Source of the DNA: Pseudomonas bohemica
GTDB taxonomy: Bacteria; Pseudomonadota; Gammaproteobacteria; Pseudomonadales; Pseudomonadaceae
DNA: 64,000 nt
Reading direction: 5' to 3'
NCBI RefSeq assembly: GCF_002934685.1
Contig: NZ_NKHL01000103.1
Coordinates: 35,445 to 99,444, forward strand
Under the pieces are notes generated by a model that worked only from the letters and a program-made list of their open reading frames with translations, searched no databases and was not told the origin of the DNA. This document shows positions 1-8,399 of the stretch, piece after piece (the first letter of the stretch is position 1; every line of letters begins with the position of its first letter). Position numbers and translations under genes: made by a program.

Positions 1-2
1 AC

Positions 3-3000
3 CTGGCTAATGCTCTGTTTCCGCCGACCGTGCATGCGCATATCAGCAGCGGTTCCTCCAACGTCTTCATCAACGGCCTGCCTGCGGCGCGAGCAGCGGG
101 TGCTATCTCGCCCGGCGCGGCTGACCTTCCCGACGATCCCGCGCCCGAAGGCACCTTCCTGGACATCGACCAGGGGTTTTTCTCCGAGCTGTGGCGGCCC
201 ACGGTGGCCTCGCCCGCCGTTGGAGCGTTACCGAAGTCGATGGATCAAGTGATCTGCGAGCGCCATCCACCCATGCCGGCGCAGTACATCGCCGAAGGTT
301 CGGACCGGGTGTTCATCAATGGCCAGCCCGCAGTGCGAAGTGGCGATCGCAGCACCTGCGATGCGACGGTGGTGTCTTCGGTACACGTCTCCCCGAACGT
401 GCGCATTGGTGGTGACAAGCAGGTGGTGCGCCCGATTCGCAGCGGTAAGACGCCTGGCGTGGGGTTGGCGGTCAATACGCTGATGATCTTCAAGGGTGGG
501 CCGCGCAAGTTCGTCAGCAATTTGCCCTGCATGGTGATGAGCGGGATCAATGCGTACGGCGTCAGCCAAGTGGCGGCGGCGCTGAGTCGTGCGGTATCAG
601 GCTCGCCGCATCCTGTACATGCCGCGACGGGTGCCAAGGTGCTGAGCGGGGCCGAAGAGCTGGACGTTACCTTGCCGGGCGTCCTGCCCATTGAGTGGCA
701 GCGTTTTTACAACAGCCGGGATGAGCGTCAGGACGGACTGTTCGGAGCGGGCTGGAGTATGGCCTTCGAGGTCAGTGTGCATGTTGAACCGCACCCGGAG
801 GGCGGAGAACGACTGACCTATATCGACGAACAGGCGCGTCGGATCGACATGGGTACGATCGAGTTGGGCAGTGCGTCATTCAGCGCGGGCGAAGGATTGG
901 CGGTTAGGCGCCATGATGATGGCCGACTGCTGATCGAGAGTGAGGATGGGCGATATCGCCTGTTCGACCCTGCTGTCGCCAACCCTTCGGTTTTGCGCCT
1001 GATCCAACTGGGGGACCGGAACGACAATCGGATTTGTCTGGAGTATGACGCCGAGCATCGACTCACGCAGCTGTACGACAGTCAGCGAGTGTTGAGAGTT
1101 GCCCTGATTTATTCCGTGCAATGGCCTCGCCGGCTTGAACGCATCGAGCGAGTCTATCCCGACTTGAATGCCGAAATTCTGGCGAGCTATACCTACGACG
1201 CTCGCGGCGACCTGGCGCAAGTGCGCGATGCAGCCGGCAACGTGCAAAGGCGCTTCGCTTACGACAGTGGGCGGCGCATGGTGGAGCATCAATTGCCCAC
1301 CGGTTTGCGGTGTTTTTACGCATGGGCGCTGGTCGATGATCGCGAATGGCGTGTGATTCGTCACTGGACCGATGACGGTGAAGAATATCGATTCGATTAC
1401 GACCTGAGTGCCGGTACCACGCAGATCACCGACGGTCTGAACCGCGTCAGCCATCGGCGCTGGAACCCTCAGCGGCAGATCACCGAATACACCGACAACC
1501 TCGACCAGACCTGGCAGTTTTCATGGAATGACGAGCGCCAGTTGCTCGGCGCGGTCGATCCGCAAGGCGGGCGGTGGCAGTACGGTTACGATGAAGCGGG
1601 CAACCTCAGCTCGACCGAGGATCCACTGGGGCGTTGCGATTCGACGTCATGGCTGGAGCACTGGTCGCTGCCGCAGGTAGTAACCGACGCAGTAGGCAAT
1701 GCTTGGCAATACCGCTACGACGCCCGCGGCAACTGCACCCATCAGGCCGATCCGCTGGGGCATGTGACCCGGTATCGGTATGACGAACGCGGCCAGGTCA
1801 TCGAGATCATCGACGCCACGGATAAACGTAAAAAGCTGCGCTGGAATGGCTTGGGGCAATTGATCGAGCATGTAGATTGCTCGGGGTATGCGACCAGGTT
1901 CAGCTATGACCGGCGCGGCTATCTGCGGAGCATCACCGACGCGACGGGTGAATGCACGACCTATGTACACGACGCCCAAGGACGACTGCTGCAAAGCCAG
2001 CAGCCTGATGGCCGGATAGAACGGTATCTGCGTAATGCCAGCGGGCTGCTCACCGGTTATGTCGATCGAGCCGGTCACACCACGACCTATCGATATGACC
2101 GACGCGGTCGAGTTCGGCAGCGTGTCGATGCACATCAACGGCAGGTGCACTTTACTCTGGACGCCTACTCCCGTTTGCTGGCGCTGACCAATGAAAATGG
2201 CGAGAGCTATCGGTTTGCGTGGGACGCGGGTGATCGCCTGATTGCCCGGCAGGATCTGGATGGGAGCCAGTGGCGGTACCGCTATGACGCACTGGACAAT
2301 CCGGTTCGGGTAGAGCACTTGCCCGCCCCGCCAGGCGGTGACCTCGCGGACGATTCGCCCAATGCCCTGGTTCATTCGCTGGAACGCGATGCGCTCGGTC
2401 GTTTGAGAGCAAAGGTCACCGCCGACGGCCGCACCGAATACATTTATAACCCACTCGACCAACTCACTGCGGTGACCTTCACCGATCCAGAAGGCCAGCA
2501 ACAGAGCGTAGGATTTGCCTACGATGCCCTTGGCCAACTGCTCACCGAACAGACCGCCTCCGGCATCCTGCAGCATCATTACGACGAACTCGGTAACCGG
2601 ATTCAAACGCACTTGCCTGATGGCCGCTGGCTCAATCGTCTGCATTACGGCAGTGGCCATGTGCACCAAATCAATTTGGACGGCACGGTCATCTGCGATT
2701 TCGAACACGATCGCCTGCACCGCGAAGTGCTGCGCACTCAGGGCCAAATCAGCACCCATTTCCGGTACGATCGCAGTGGACGTTTGCGCTCCAAGTTGCG
2801 CCCTGCGGTCGGCCAGTCAGCAGAGTTGCAGGGCGATCGGGAAAAAGAATACGACTACGATCACACCGATAATCTGATTAGTCGACTCAGTCGAAACGGC
2901 ACGCACGAGTCTCGAACCCTGCTGCACTACGACTCGACGGCTCGCATCATGGCCAGCCAGGACGACCTGGCCGGACAACTCGAAATCTTCGCTTATGACG

Positions 3001-4052
3001 CTGCCGCTAACGTGTTGGACGGCTCACCATCCGGCGCGGGTCCGGTGCGGCATAACAAGTTGCTGGCTTTTCAGGACAAGCGCTACCGCTACGATGCGTT
3101 TGGCCGCCTGATCGAAAAACGCAGCACGCGATACGGCATCCAGCACTTTGTCTATGACGCCGAAAGCCGCCTGGTCGAAGTGCACAATGCCAACGGCAAC
3201 GTCGTGCGCATGAGCTATGACCCGCTGGGGCGACGTATCGGCAAAAGCGAACGCAGTCAAACCGGCACCCCGCTCAGTGAAACCCGTTTCACCTGGGACG
3301 GCCTGCGTCTTTTGCAGGAGTTTAGCAACAGCCAGACCAGCCTCTACGTCTACGCCGACGGCTACGACCCTCTCGCCCGCGTCGATAGCAACGACAATTT
3401 TCAATACATCCGCTACTACCACAACGACCCAAACGGCCTTCCCGAACAACTCACCGAAGCCGACGGCCTCAGCGTTTGGCAGGCGCGCTATCAGGTGTGG
3501 GGCAAAACCGTCGAGGAGCATCGTAAACCGCACTTCACTGTAGAGCAGAACCTCAGATTCCAGGGTCAATACCTTGATCGTGAGACCGGACTGCACTACA
3601 ACACCTTCAGGTTCTACGACCCGGATGTGGGGCGATTTACAACACCGGATCCGATTGGGTTGGCGGGTGGGCTTAATCTCTATCAGTACGCGCCGAATCC
3701 GATTGGGTGGGTGGATCCATGGGGTTGGAGTTGCACCGTCGTCAATGCTCGCAATCGTCGACATGCATATTCCTTAGCAAAAAATCATGCACAGGTGCCT
3801 AGGCTATCTAGAGGCGGCGACATCATTGATATTGACCGGGTCAACGATTCGAGCAGGGGGGAAAATTGGAATCAAATGAAGCTCCGAGGCGCACGGTCAG
3901 TAGGCAGGGAGCATAAGGACAAGGGTGTTTCTTATTTCGAACACCCAGACGGCCACCCGGATGCAGGCAAACCCGGAATACCAAAACATCACGAGTCAGG
4001 GCATATCCACGCCGTTAACTCTAAAGGCGAGCAGATCGTATTTACTTGGTAG
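3..4052 (+). CDS. PAAR/RHS-repeat polymorphic toxin, 5' end outside the window
   Basis: The frame is open to the left edge, so the first possible start inside the window (a GTG at 30) is probably internal. The first ~140 visible residues are a PAAR-like module (FINGLPAARAAG, then AEGSDRVFINGQPAVRSGD), which caps a type VI secretion spike. Dozens of YD repeats follow (YRYDERGQ, YEYDYD-type), forming the RHS shell. The core ends at DPIGLAGGLNLYQYAPNPIG and WVDPWGW near 3645-3730, the usual border before a variable toxin tip. About 105 residues after the border (3733-4049) are unlike the core, rich in His and lower in G+C, ending with HHESGHIHA. A nuclease-like toxin is an inference; I do not recognise the family. 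RHS class is secure, toxin activity is not. Confidence 0.93.
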   Translation: MANALFPPTVHAHISSGSSNVFINGLPAARAAGAISPGAADLPDDPAPEGTFLDIDQGFFSELWRPTVASPAVGALPKSMDQVICERHPPMPAQYIAEGSDRVFINGQPAVRSGDRSTCDATVVSSVHVSPNVRIGGDKQVVRPIRSGKTPGVGLAVNTLMIFKGGPRKFVSNLPCMVMSGINAYGVSQVAAALSRAVSGSPHPVHAATGAKVLSGAEELDVTLPGVLPIEWQRFYNSRDERQDGLFGAGWSMAFEVSVHVEPHPEGGERLTYIDEQARRIDMGTIELGSASFSAGEGLAVRRHDDGRLLIESEDGRYRLFDPAVANPSVLRLIQLGDRNDNRICLEYDAEHRLTQLYDSQRVLRVALIYSVQWPRRLERIERVYPDLNAEILASYTYDARGDLAQVRDAAGNVQRRFAYDSGRRMVEHQLPTGLRCFYAWALVDDREWRVIRHWTDDGEEYRFDYDLSAGTTQITDGLNRVSHRRWNPQRQITEYTDNLDQTWQFSWNDERQLLGAVDPQGGRWQYGYDEAGNLSSTEDPLGRCDSTSWLEHWSLPQVVTDAVGNAWQYRYDARGNCTHQADPLGHVTRYRYDERGQVIEIIDATDKRKKLRWNGLGQLIEHVDCSGYATRFSYDRRGYLRSITDATGECTTYVHDAQGRLLQSQQPDGRIERYLRNASGLLTGYVDRAGHTTTYRYDRRGRVRQRVDAHQRQVHFTLDAYSRLLALTNENGESYRFAWDAGDRLIARQDLDGSQWRYRYDALDNPVRVEHLPAPPGGDLADDSPNALVHSLERDALGRLRAKVTADGRTEYIYNPLDQLTAVTFTDPEGQQQSVGFAYDALGQLLTEQTASGILQHHYDELGNRIQTHLPDGRWLNRLHYGSGHVHQINLDGTVICDFEHDRLHREVLRTQGQISTHFRYDRSGRLRSKLRPAVGQSAELQGDREKEYDYDHTDNLISRLSRNGTHESRTLLHYDSTARIMASQDDLAGQLEIFAYDAAANVLDGSPSGAGPVRHNKLLAFQDKRYRYDAFGRLIEKRSTRYGIQHFVYDAESRLVEVHNANGNVVRMSYDPLGRRIGKSERSQTGTPLSETRFTWDGLRLLQEFSNSQTSLYVYADGYDPLARVDSNDNFQYIRYYHNDPNGLPEQLTEADGLSVWQARYQVWGKTVEEHRKPHFTVEQNLRFQGQYLDRETGLHYNTFRFYDPDVGRFTTPDPIGLAGGLNLYQYAPNPIGWVDPWGWSCTVVNARNRRHAYSLAKNHAQVPRLSRGGDIIDIDRVNDSSRGENWNQMKLRGARSVGREHKDKGVSYFEHPDGHPDAGKPGIPKHHESGHIHAVNSKGEQIVFTW

Positions 4053-4059
4053 GGTGATT

Positions 4060-4659
4060 ATGGAACGAGTAATAGAATTTCCGATTGAGCAAGAGGACAT
4101 ATTCACTCAGTCATTAAGTCTGGCTCAAGGTTACTGTGTTTGCTATCAGTACGATGTAGACAGATATGGGTACGGACCCTATGGTTTCCATACCGCGAAC
4201 GCGAAACGGCTGCTCAACCAGGTGTTACCACCCCTAGTTTACTGGCACCCCGACCGCGAAACGCTCATGGACGTGGACACCCCTGTCGCCGAAGGGGTTT
4301 ATTTCTTTAAGGGTCAGGATTGTATTCGAAAAATGGAAGCCGAGTTATTAACTTACCAAAAAGCAGAAGCAATGCAGGCCCTTCGTCACAAATATGGAAA
4401 ATCGGAAGCTCTAACACCAAAACGTGTAAAGCCTGCGCTACTTGAAGTACCAAAAGGAAAAAGAATTCCTGCAGCCTTTATAACTAGATTACTAGCCAAC
4501 AACTGCTCATTTCTAGTCAGTTATTCGTACAACACAGAAGCAGGACAAATCCTGGTATTTTTTAGCGAGAGCATAAAATCAAAAATTAAAAGTTTTTCGG
4601 AGAGCGCGGACATACGCTACAGCAAGATAAGCTCTATCAAGGAGTTAAAACCTTGGTAA
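4060..4659 (+). CDS. Candidate immunity protein for the RHS toxin tip (199 aa)
   Basis: Starts 7 bases after the RHS stop codon, on the same strand. ATG at 4060 is preferred; an in-frame GTG at 4054 is also possible. The product has no signal peptide or membrane segment and opens with MERVIEFPIEQEDIF. Its second half is basic and A+T-rich, with codon use unlike the neighbouring metabolic genes. Position directly behind an RHS variable tip is the classic place for a cognate immunity gene, and the base composition suggests it was acquired together with the tip. I recognise no domain, so the role rests on position only. Confidence 0.7.
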   Translation: MERVIEFPIEQEDIFTQSLSLAQGYCVCYQYDVDRYGYGPYGFHTANAKRLLNQVLPPLVYWHPDRETLMDVDTPVAEGVYFFKGQDCIRKMEAELLTYQKAEAMQALRHKYGKSEALTPKRVKPALLEVPKGKRIPAAFITRLLANNCSFLVSYSYNTEAGQILVFFSESIKSKIKSFSESADIRYSKISSIKELKPW

Positions 4660-4693
4660 AAATCCTAAGCATGTAGCGCCTGCAGCTGCCCAT

Positions 4694-4721
4694 GCGACGC
4701 GAGCTTTCAAGCTCGCATCGC
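4694..4721. repeat. Hairpin between convergent genes
   Basis: Two 12-base arms (GCGACGCGAGCT and AGCTCGCATCGC) pair with one G-T wobble around a TTCA loop. The hairpin lies between the 3' ends of the immunity gene and the ridA-family gene. There is no T-tract, so it looks like a decayed REP palindrome or an RNA end-protecting hairpin rather than a classical terminator. Confidence 0.55.
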
Positions 4722-4733
4722 CCCTGATTCACA

Positions 4734-5171
4734 TCACTTCTCACTCGGCTTCCAATCATCCGGCACCACCGCAATCACGTCGATTTCCATCAACCATTGC
4801 GGCTGGCCGAGACCGGAGATCACCAGCCCGGTGGAGATCGGGAAGACGCCTTTGAGCCATTTGCCGATTTCCTGATACACCGGCTCGCGGTAGCGAGGGT
4901 CGATGATGTAGGTGGTGGTCTTGACGATGTGGGACAGATCCGAGCCCGCCTCTTCCAGCAGTTGCTTGACGTTCTTCATCGCCTGTTCGGCCTGAGCGCG
5001 TGGGTCGCCCAGCCCTACGAGATTGCCTTCGAAGTCGGTGCCGATCTGGCCGCGGACGTAGACCGTATTACCCGCGCGCACGGCCTGGCACAGGTCGTTA
5101 TCCAGCGATTGGTTCGGGTAGGTTTCCTTGGTGTTGAACATGCGAATGCGGGTGTGGGTGGGCTGTGCCAT
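4734..5171 (-). CDS. RidA/YjgF-family protein lacking the canonical arginine
   Basis: A 145-residue single-domain protein with the family framework (GNTVYVRGQIGTD, then the MEIDVIAVVP strand at the C-terminus). Start ATG at 5171 has AAGGAG six bases upstream. True RidA enzymes deaminate 2-aminoacrylate-type imines with an Arg in a FPARS-like segment. Here the aligned segment reads FPISTG, so that Arg is replaced by Ser. This places it among the Arg-less Rid subfamilies, whose reactions are mostly unknown. It precedes by 61 bases nothing but the end of the FAD monooxygenase gene, which is transcribed in the same direction, so the two are probably co-transcribed. Family assignment is secure; imine deaminase activity is unlikely. 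Confidence 0.9.
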   Translation of the reverse strand: MAQPTHTRIRMFNTKETYPNQSLDNDLCQAVRAGNTVYVRGQIGTDFEGNLVGLGDPRAQAEQAMKNVKQLLEEAGSDLSHIVKTTTYIIDPRYREPVYQEIGKWLKGVFPISTGLVISGLGQPQWLMEIDVIAVVPDDWKPSEK

Positions 5172-5232
5172 CGGAGGCTCCTTGGGAACAAACAGGCGCG
5201 CCGCCGAGCGAGGGTCGGCGCGGTTAAAGGGA

Positions 5233-6555
5233 TCAAGCGGTTACGGGGTTGCCAAGCGTCGGCGCGACCGTGGCGACAGGCTGCTCAGCGTGACGCTGCG
5301 AGGCATCGCGGTACTCGAGGTATTTGCGCTGGGTCGCGATATGGTCGGCCACGTACTTGGCGTCGTGCCAGACACCCCAGATAAACGAGGACCCGCGGCG
5401 CGACTGCCACGGCAGGCCGAGGAAGTAGATCCCCGACTCCGTCGACACCCCACGTTGATGCTGCGGCTTGCCCTTGGCATCGAATGCATCGACTTTCATC
5501 CAGCTGTAATCGGTGGCAAAACCGGTGGCCCAAATGATCGTGGTGATGCCAGCGGCAGCCAGGTCCAGTTCAAGAATTGGGTTGCTCACGCACTCAGGAT
5601 CAGGGAACACACGACGCGCTTGCGGTTCGAGTGGCAAGTCCAGACCGTTACGCTCGATATAGGCGTCAGCGGCGTCGAGCACGGCCAGGTAGTTCTCATC
5701 GCCACGGGCGAGGTTTTCGGCCAGATCGGGCTGAAAGCGCACTACGCCGTTGTCGAACGAGCGGGTCACGCCGACGAGCTTCATGCCGCGCTGGGCCAGC
5801 TCGCGAAAGTCCACGGTACGCCCGCCGTGGGCGCCGCTGACTGCAATTGTGACATGCTCGCGACCTGGCTTCATCGCCGCCTGGTCCCACTCGCCGAGCA
5901 CCCCCAGCCACCAGCAGAAATCGCGATTGCGATAGGCGCGCGGCGGACGATCGTGCTGGCCCACCGAGAGGTAGACCTGGCGACCGGCGCGCTGCAGTTC
6001 ATCGGCGATCTGAGTCCCGGAAGACCCGGCGCCGACTACCAGCACCGCGCCTGCGGGCAACTGCTGTGGATTGCGATACTGTGCGGAATGAATCTGCGTC
6101 AGGTGTTCGTCGCTCGGCGCGATGGCCGGGATCACCGGGCGCTGGAACGGCCCGGTCGCGACCACCACACGATTGGCCTGGATCACGCCCTCGGAGGTCT
6201 CGACCGTAAAACCCGGCCGCCCGGCATTGCGCTCGACCTTGCGCACCTCCACGCCAGTGCGGATCGGCGCGTTGAACTTGCGGGCGTAGGCCTCGAAATA
6301 ATCGGCGACCCGCTCTTTCGGAGCGAAACCGTCCGGGCTCAGATCGTCGAATTCAAGCCCCGGAAAACGATCGTGCCAGGCCGGCCCATTGGCCACCAGC
6401 GAATCCCAGCGCCCGGTGCGCCAGGCCTCGGCAATCCGGCTGCGCTCGAGGACCAGGTGAGCAATGCCCAGGTTGCTCAAATGCTCGCTCATGGCTACGC
6501 CAGCTTGACCTGCGCCGACCACGAGCGTATCGATTTCTATGTTTGCAGCTGTCAT
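5233..6555 (-). CDS. FAD/NAD(P)-binding monooxygenase-like oxidoreductase (440 aa)
   Basis: Two Rossmann motifs are visible: GAGQAG at residues 14-19 for FAD and GAGSSG at 175-180 for NAD(P), with the VVVATG segment (130-135) that flavin monooxygenases carry before the second domain. The architecture matches the YUC/CzcO-like class B flavin monooxygenases, which hydroxylate amines or thioethers or insert oxygen next to ketones. ATG at 6555 is preferred because GAAGGA lies eight bases upstream; the frame extends further 5' without a better start. It is followed by the ridA-family gene 61 bases on, which suggests that the oxidation yields an enamine or imine product. Substrate unknown. Confidence 0.87.
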   Translation of the reverse strand: MTAANIEIDTLVVGAGQAGVAMSEHLSNLGIAHLVLERSRIAEAWRTGRWDSLVANGPAWHDRFPGLEFDDLSPDGFAPKERVADYFEAYARKFNAPIRTGVEVRKVERNAGRPGFTVETSEGVIQANRVVVATGPFQRPVIPAIAPSDEHLTQIHSAQYRNPQQLPAGAVLVVGAGSSGTQIADELQRAGRQVYLSVGQHDRPPRAYRNRDFCWWLGVLGEWDQAAMKPGREHVTIAVSGAHGGRTVDFRELAQRGMKLVGVTRSFDNGVVRFQPDLAENLARGDENYLAVLDAADAYIERNGLDLPLEPQARRVFPDPECVSNPILELDLAAAGITTIIWATGFATDYSWMKVDAFDAKGKPQHQRGVSTESGIYFLGLPWQSRRGSSFIWGVWHDAKYVADHIATQRKYLEYRDASQRHAEQPVATVAPTLGNPVTA

Positions 6556-6732
6556 ACCTGTGTCCTTCACGAAGGCGGGTGTGGACGCATTCTGTGCAGG
6601 ATCAGGGGATAGCGAAATTATGATTTTTGTCGTCGCAGAGCAGGAAAATGTTAGGGGGTTGGGCGCACTGGGTTGGACCTTAAGCTTGCCCGGCGGCCCA
6701 GCCACGCTCAAGCGCTCCCGTCCCGACAGCCC

Positions 6733-7566
6733 TCACCCCAGACGCAGCACCATGGCGCCGATGGCGATGATGCAGGCCGCGACACTGCGGATGCGCGGCA
6801 GATGCTCCTTGAGCACCAGTGCCGAGATCGCGACGCCGAACAGGATCGACGTCTCTCTCAGCGCGGAGACTACGGCGACCGGCGCCTGTGTCATCGCCCA
6901 GAGCGCCAGACCGTAGGACGCCGCCGTGCCGACGCCGCCGACGACTCCCAGCCGCCAGTTGCGCGCGACGTAAGTGCGGAACGCCGCTCGACGGTGGGTC
7001 AGGGCCCATGCAGCGAGCGGGATTCCGGTCAGTAGGAATATCCACAGCGTGTAGGCCACAGGCGCGCCGGATCGACGTACGCCCAGACCATCGATCAAGG
7101 TATAACCGGCGATCACACAGGCGTTGATCAGGGCGAGCAGCACACCCTTTCTCTGGGCCCTCGCGGGCCTGCCTGCCATGCACAGGATGCCGACGCAAAT
7201 GATGGCAATGCCAATCCATGCAAATGTCGACAGGGTTTCCGGGAACAGCATCAAGCTCACCGTCGCAACCAGTAACGGCGCGGTGCCACGCATGATCGGG
7301 TAGGTCTGGCTCATGTCTGCAATCCGATAGGTTGTGGCCACGAGCACGAAATACAGCACCTGGAAAACAACGGACAAGCCCAGAAAGGGCCAACTTTCTT
7401 TGGCCGGCAAGTCAAGAAAAGGGATGACAACCAAGGCCATGGCTGCCGCCACCGAGGTGATCATGCAAGTGGTTAGCAGCTTGTCCCCGCCCCCCTTGAC
7501 CACGGCGTTCCAGGACGCATGCAGAACCGCGCCCAGCATGATGATCGCGAACACTTCCAGACTCAT
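6733..7566 (-). CDS. EamA/DMT-family transporter (277 aa)
   Basis: About ten hydrophobic helices in two repeated five-helix halves, with the pattern of EamA (DMT) permeases, for example MLGAVLHASWNAVVKGG near the N-terminus and an SVAACIIAIGAMVLRLG final helix. Such inner-membrane proteins usually export amino acids or related metabolites. The start at 7566 is chosen over an in-frame ATG ten codons upstream because AAGGA is well placed. The TetR gene lies just upstream in the same direction (44 bases), so the exporter is probably controlled by it. Confidence 0.88.
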   Translation of the reverse strand: MSLEVFAIIMLGAVLHASWNAVVKGGGDKLLTTCMITSVAAAMALVVIPFLDLPAKESWPFLGLSVVFQVLYFVLVATTYRIADMSQTYPIMRGTAPLLVATVSLMLFPETLSTFAWIGIAIICVGILCMAGRPARAQRKGVLLALINACVIAGYTLIDGLGVRRSGAPVAYTLWIFLLTGIPLAAWALTHRRAAFRTYVARNWRLGVVGGVGTAASYGLALWAMTQAPVAVVSALRETSILFGVAISALVLKEHLPRIRSVAACIIAIGAMVLRLG

Positions 7567-7610
7567 GAGATGCGGTTCCTTACGACGAAAATTCAACGGG
7601 CGGGCAACGT

Positions 7611-8216
7611 CTATTGGTTCAACATCCCGCTACACATCAACCCCAATACGCTGCGCATATGCGCCGCATGAGCCTCACGGTCCGGGACGGCCTCAGTGGC
7701 CAGGCGTATGAACGCCAGATTCGCGTATTGATTGAACAGGGTCGCGGCCACTTCGATGTCCACTGACTCACGGATCTTGCCCAGCTTCTGGAAATGCACC
7801 AGCAATGCCTTGGCCTCTTCGACTACCGCGCCATTCCAGGGCTGAAACGCCTGAGAGAGTTCGCCGGTGAACAGAAATGGCGCCAGCTCACGCCAAAGTG
7901 ACGCAGGCATGGCTCGCAGTTGGTAGCGGGTCATCAGGTCTTCGAGTTCGCAGAGGGCGTCGAGGGGGTCGGAGTTGTCGTCCAGATTCGACCTTGCCTC
8001 GCGCATGGCCTGTTCGTCGGGCGCCTTGAGCAGGGCCAGGAGGATTTCCTGCTTGCCGCCGAAATAATTGACCACCGTGGGCGCCGAAACACCTGCCTGA
8101 TTGGCGATCTGCTCAAGGGTGGTAGCGCCGAAACCGTTCGCCTTGAACAAGGTCAACGCGGCTTCAGCGATCTCTTGGCGGCGCTGTTCTTTTTGCCTTT
8201 CTCTAAGCCCTGTCAT
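7611..8216 (-). CDS. TetR/AcrR-family transcriptional regulator
   Basis: 201 residues. The N-terminal helix-turn-helix is typical (EIAEAALTLFKANGF, then TTLEQIANQAGVSAPTVVNYFGGKQEIL, residues ~15-58), with a divergent ligand-binding helical domain behind it. It lies between the EamA exporter (same strand, 44 bases downstream) and the divergent aminotransferase gene. The shared 183-base region contains an AT-rich inverted repeat at 8278-8302 that is a good operator candidate, so it probably represses both directions in response to an amine or amino-acid ligand. Confidence 0.92.
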   Translation of the reverse strand: MTGLRERQKEQRRQEIAEAALTLFKANGFGATTLEQIANQAGVSAPTVVNYFGGKQEILLALLKAPDEQAMREARSNLDDNSDPLDALCELEDLMTRYQLRAMPASLWRELAPFLFTGELSQAFQPWNGAVVEEAKALLVHFQKLGKIRESVDIEVAATLFNQYANLAFIRLATEAVPDREAHAAHMRSVLGLMCSGMLNQ

Positions 8217-8277
8217 ATCGCCCTTGGAGCCGGTTTTGGTCGCCCTGCAGGTTACGGAAAAGCCTTTTCATCAACAA

Positions 8278-8302
8278 ATATTTTCTTTACAAAAATATTT
8301 TT
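8278..8302. promoter_or_regulatory. AT-rich inverted repeat, candidate TetR operator
   Basis: AAATATTTT and AAAATATTT form perfect 9-base arms separated by seven bases (CTTTACA), in the divergent region between the tetR gene and the aminotransferase. The size and symmetry suit a TetR dimer. TTTACA occurs twice nearby (8288 and 8302), so promoter elements may overlap. Assignment to the adjacent TetR is inference. Confidence 0.5.
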
Positions 8303-8399
8303 ACATGCCAAAAATTATCTCACACCGAAGCCCCGGCACGCCCTCGTCCGCTCACAAAATAAACGCAGGTCAAGGGCACCATCACCCTGGAGAAGCACA

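Noticed and set aside
1647..2759. A 370-codon open frame opposite the RHS core
   Set aside because: It reads the reverse of YD repeats and has no ribosome-binding site or recognisable domain.
5128..6612. A 494-codon open frame opposite the FAD monooxygenase
   Set aside because: Antisense shadow; the coding strand has both Rossmann motifs and a good ribosome-binding site.
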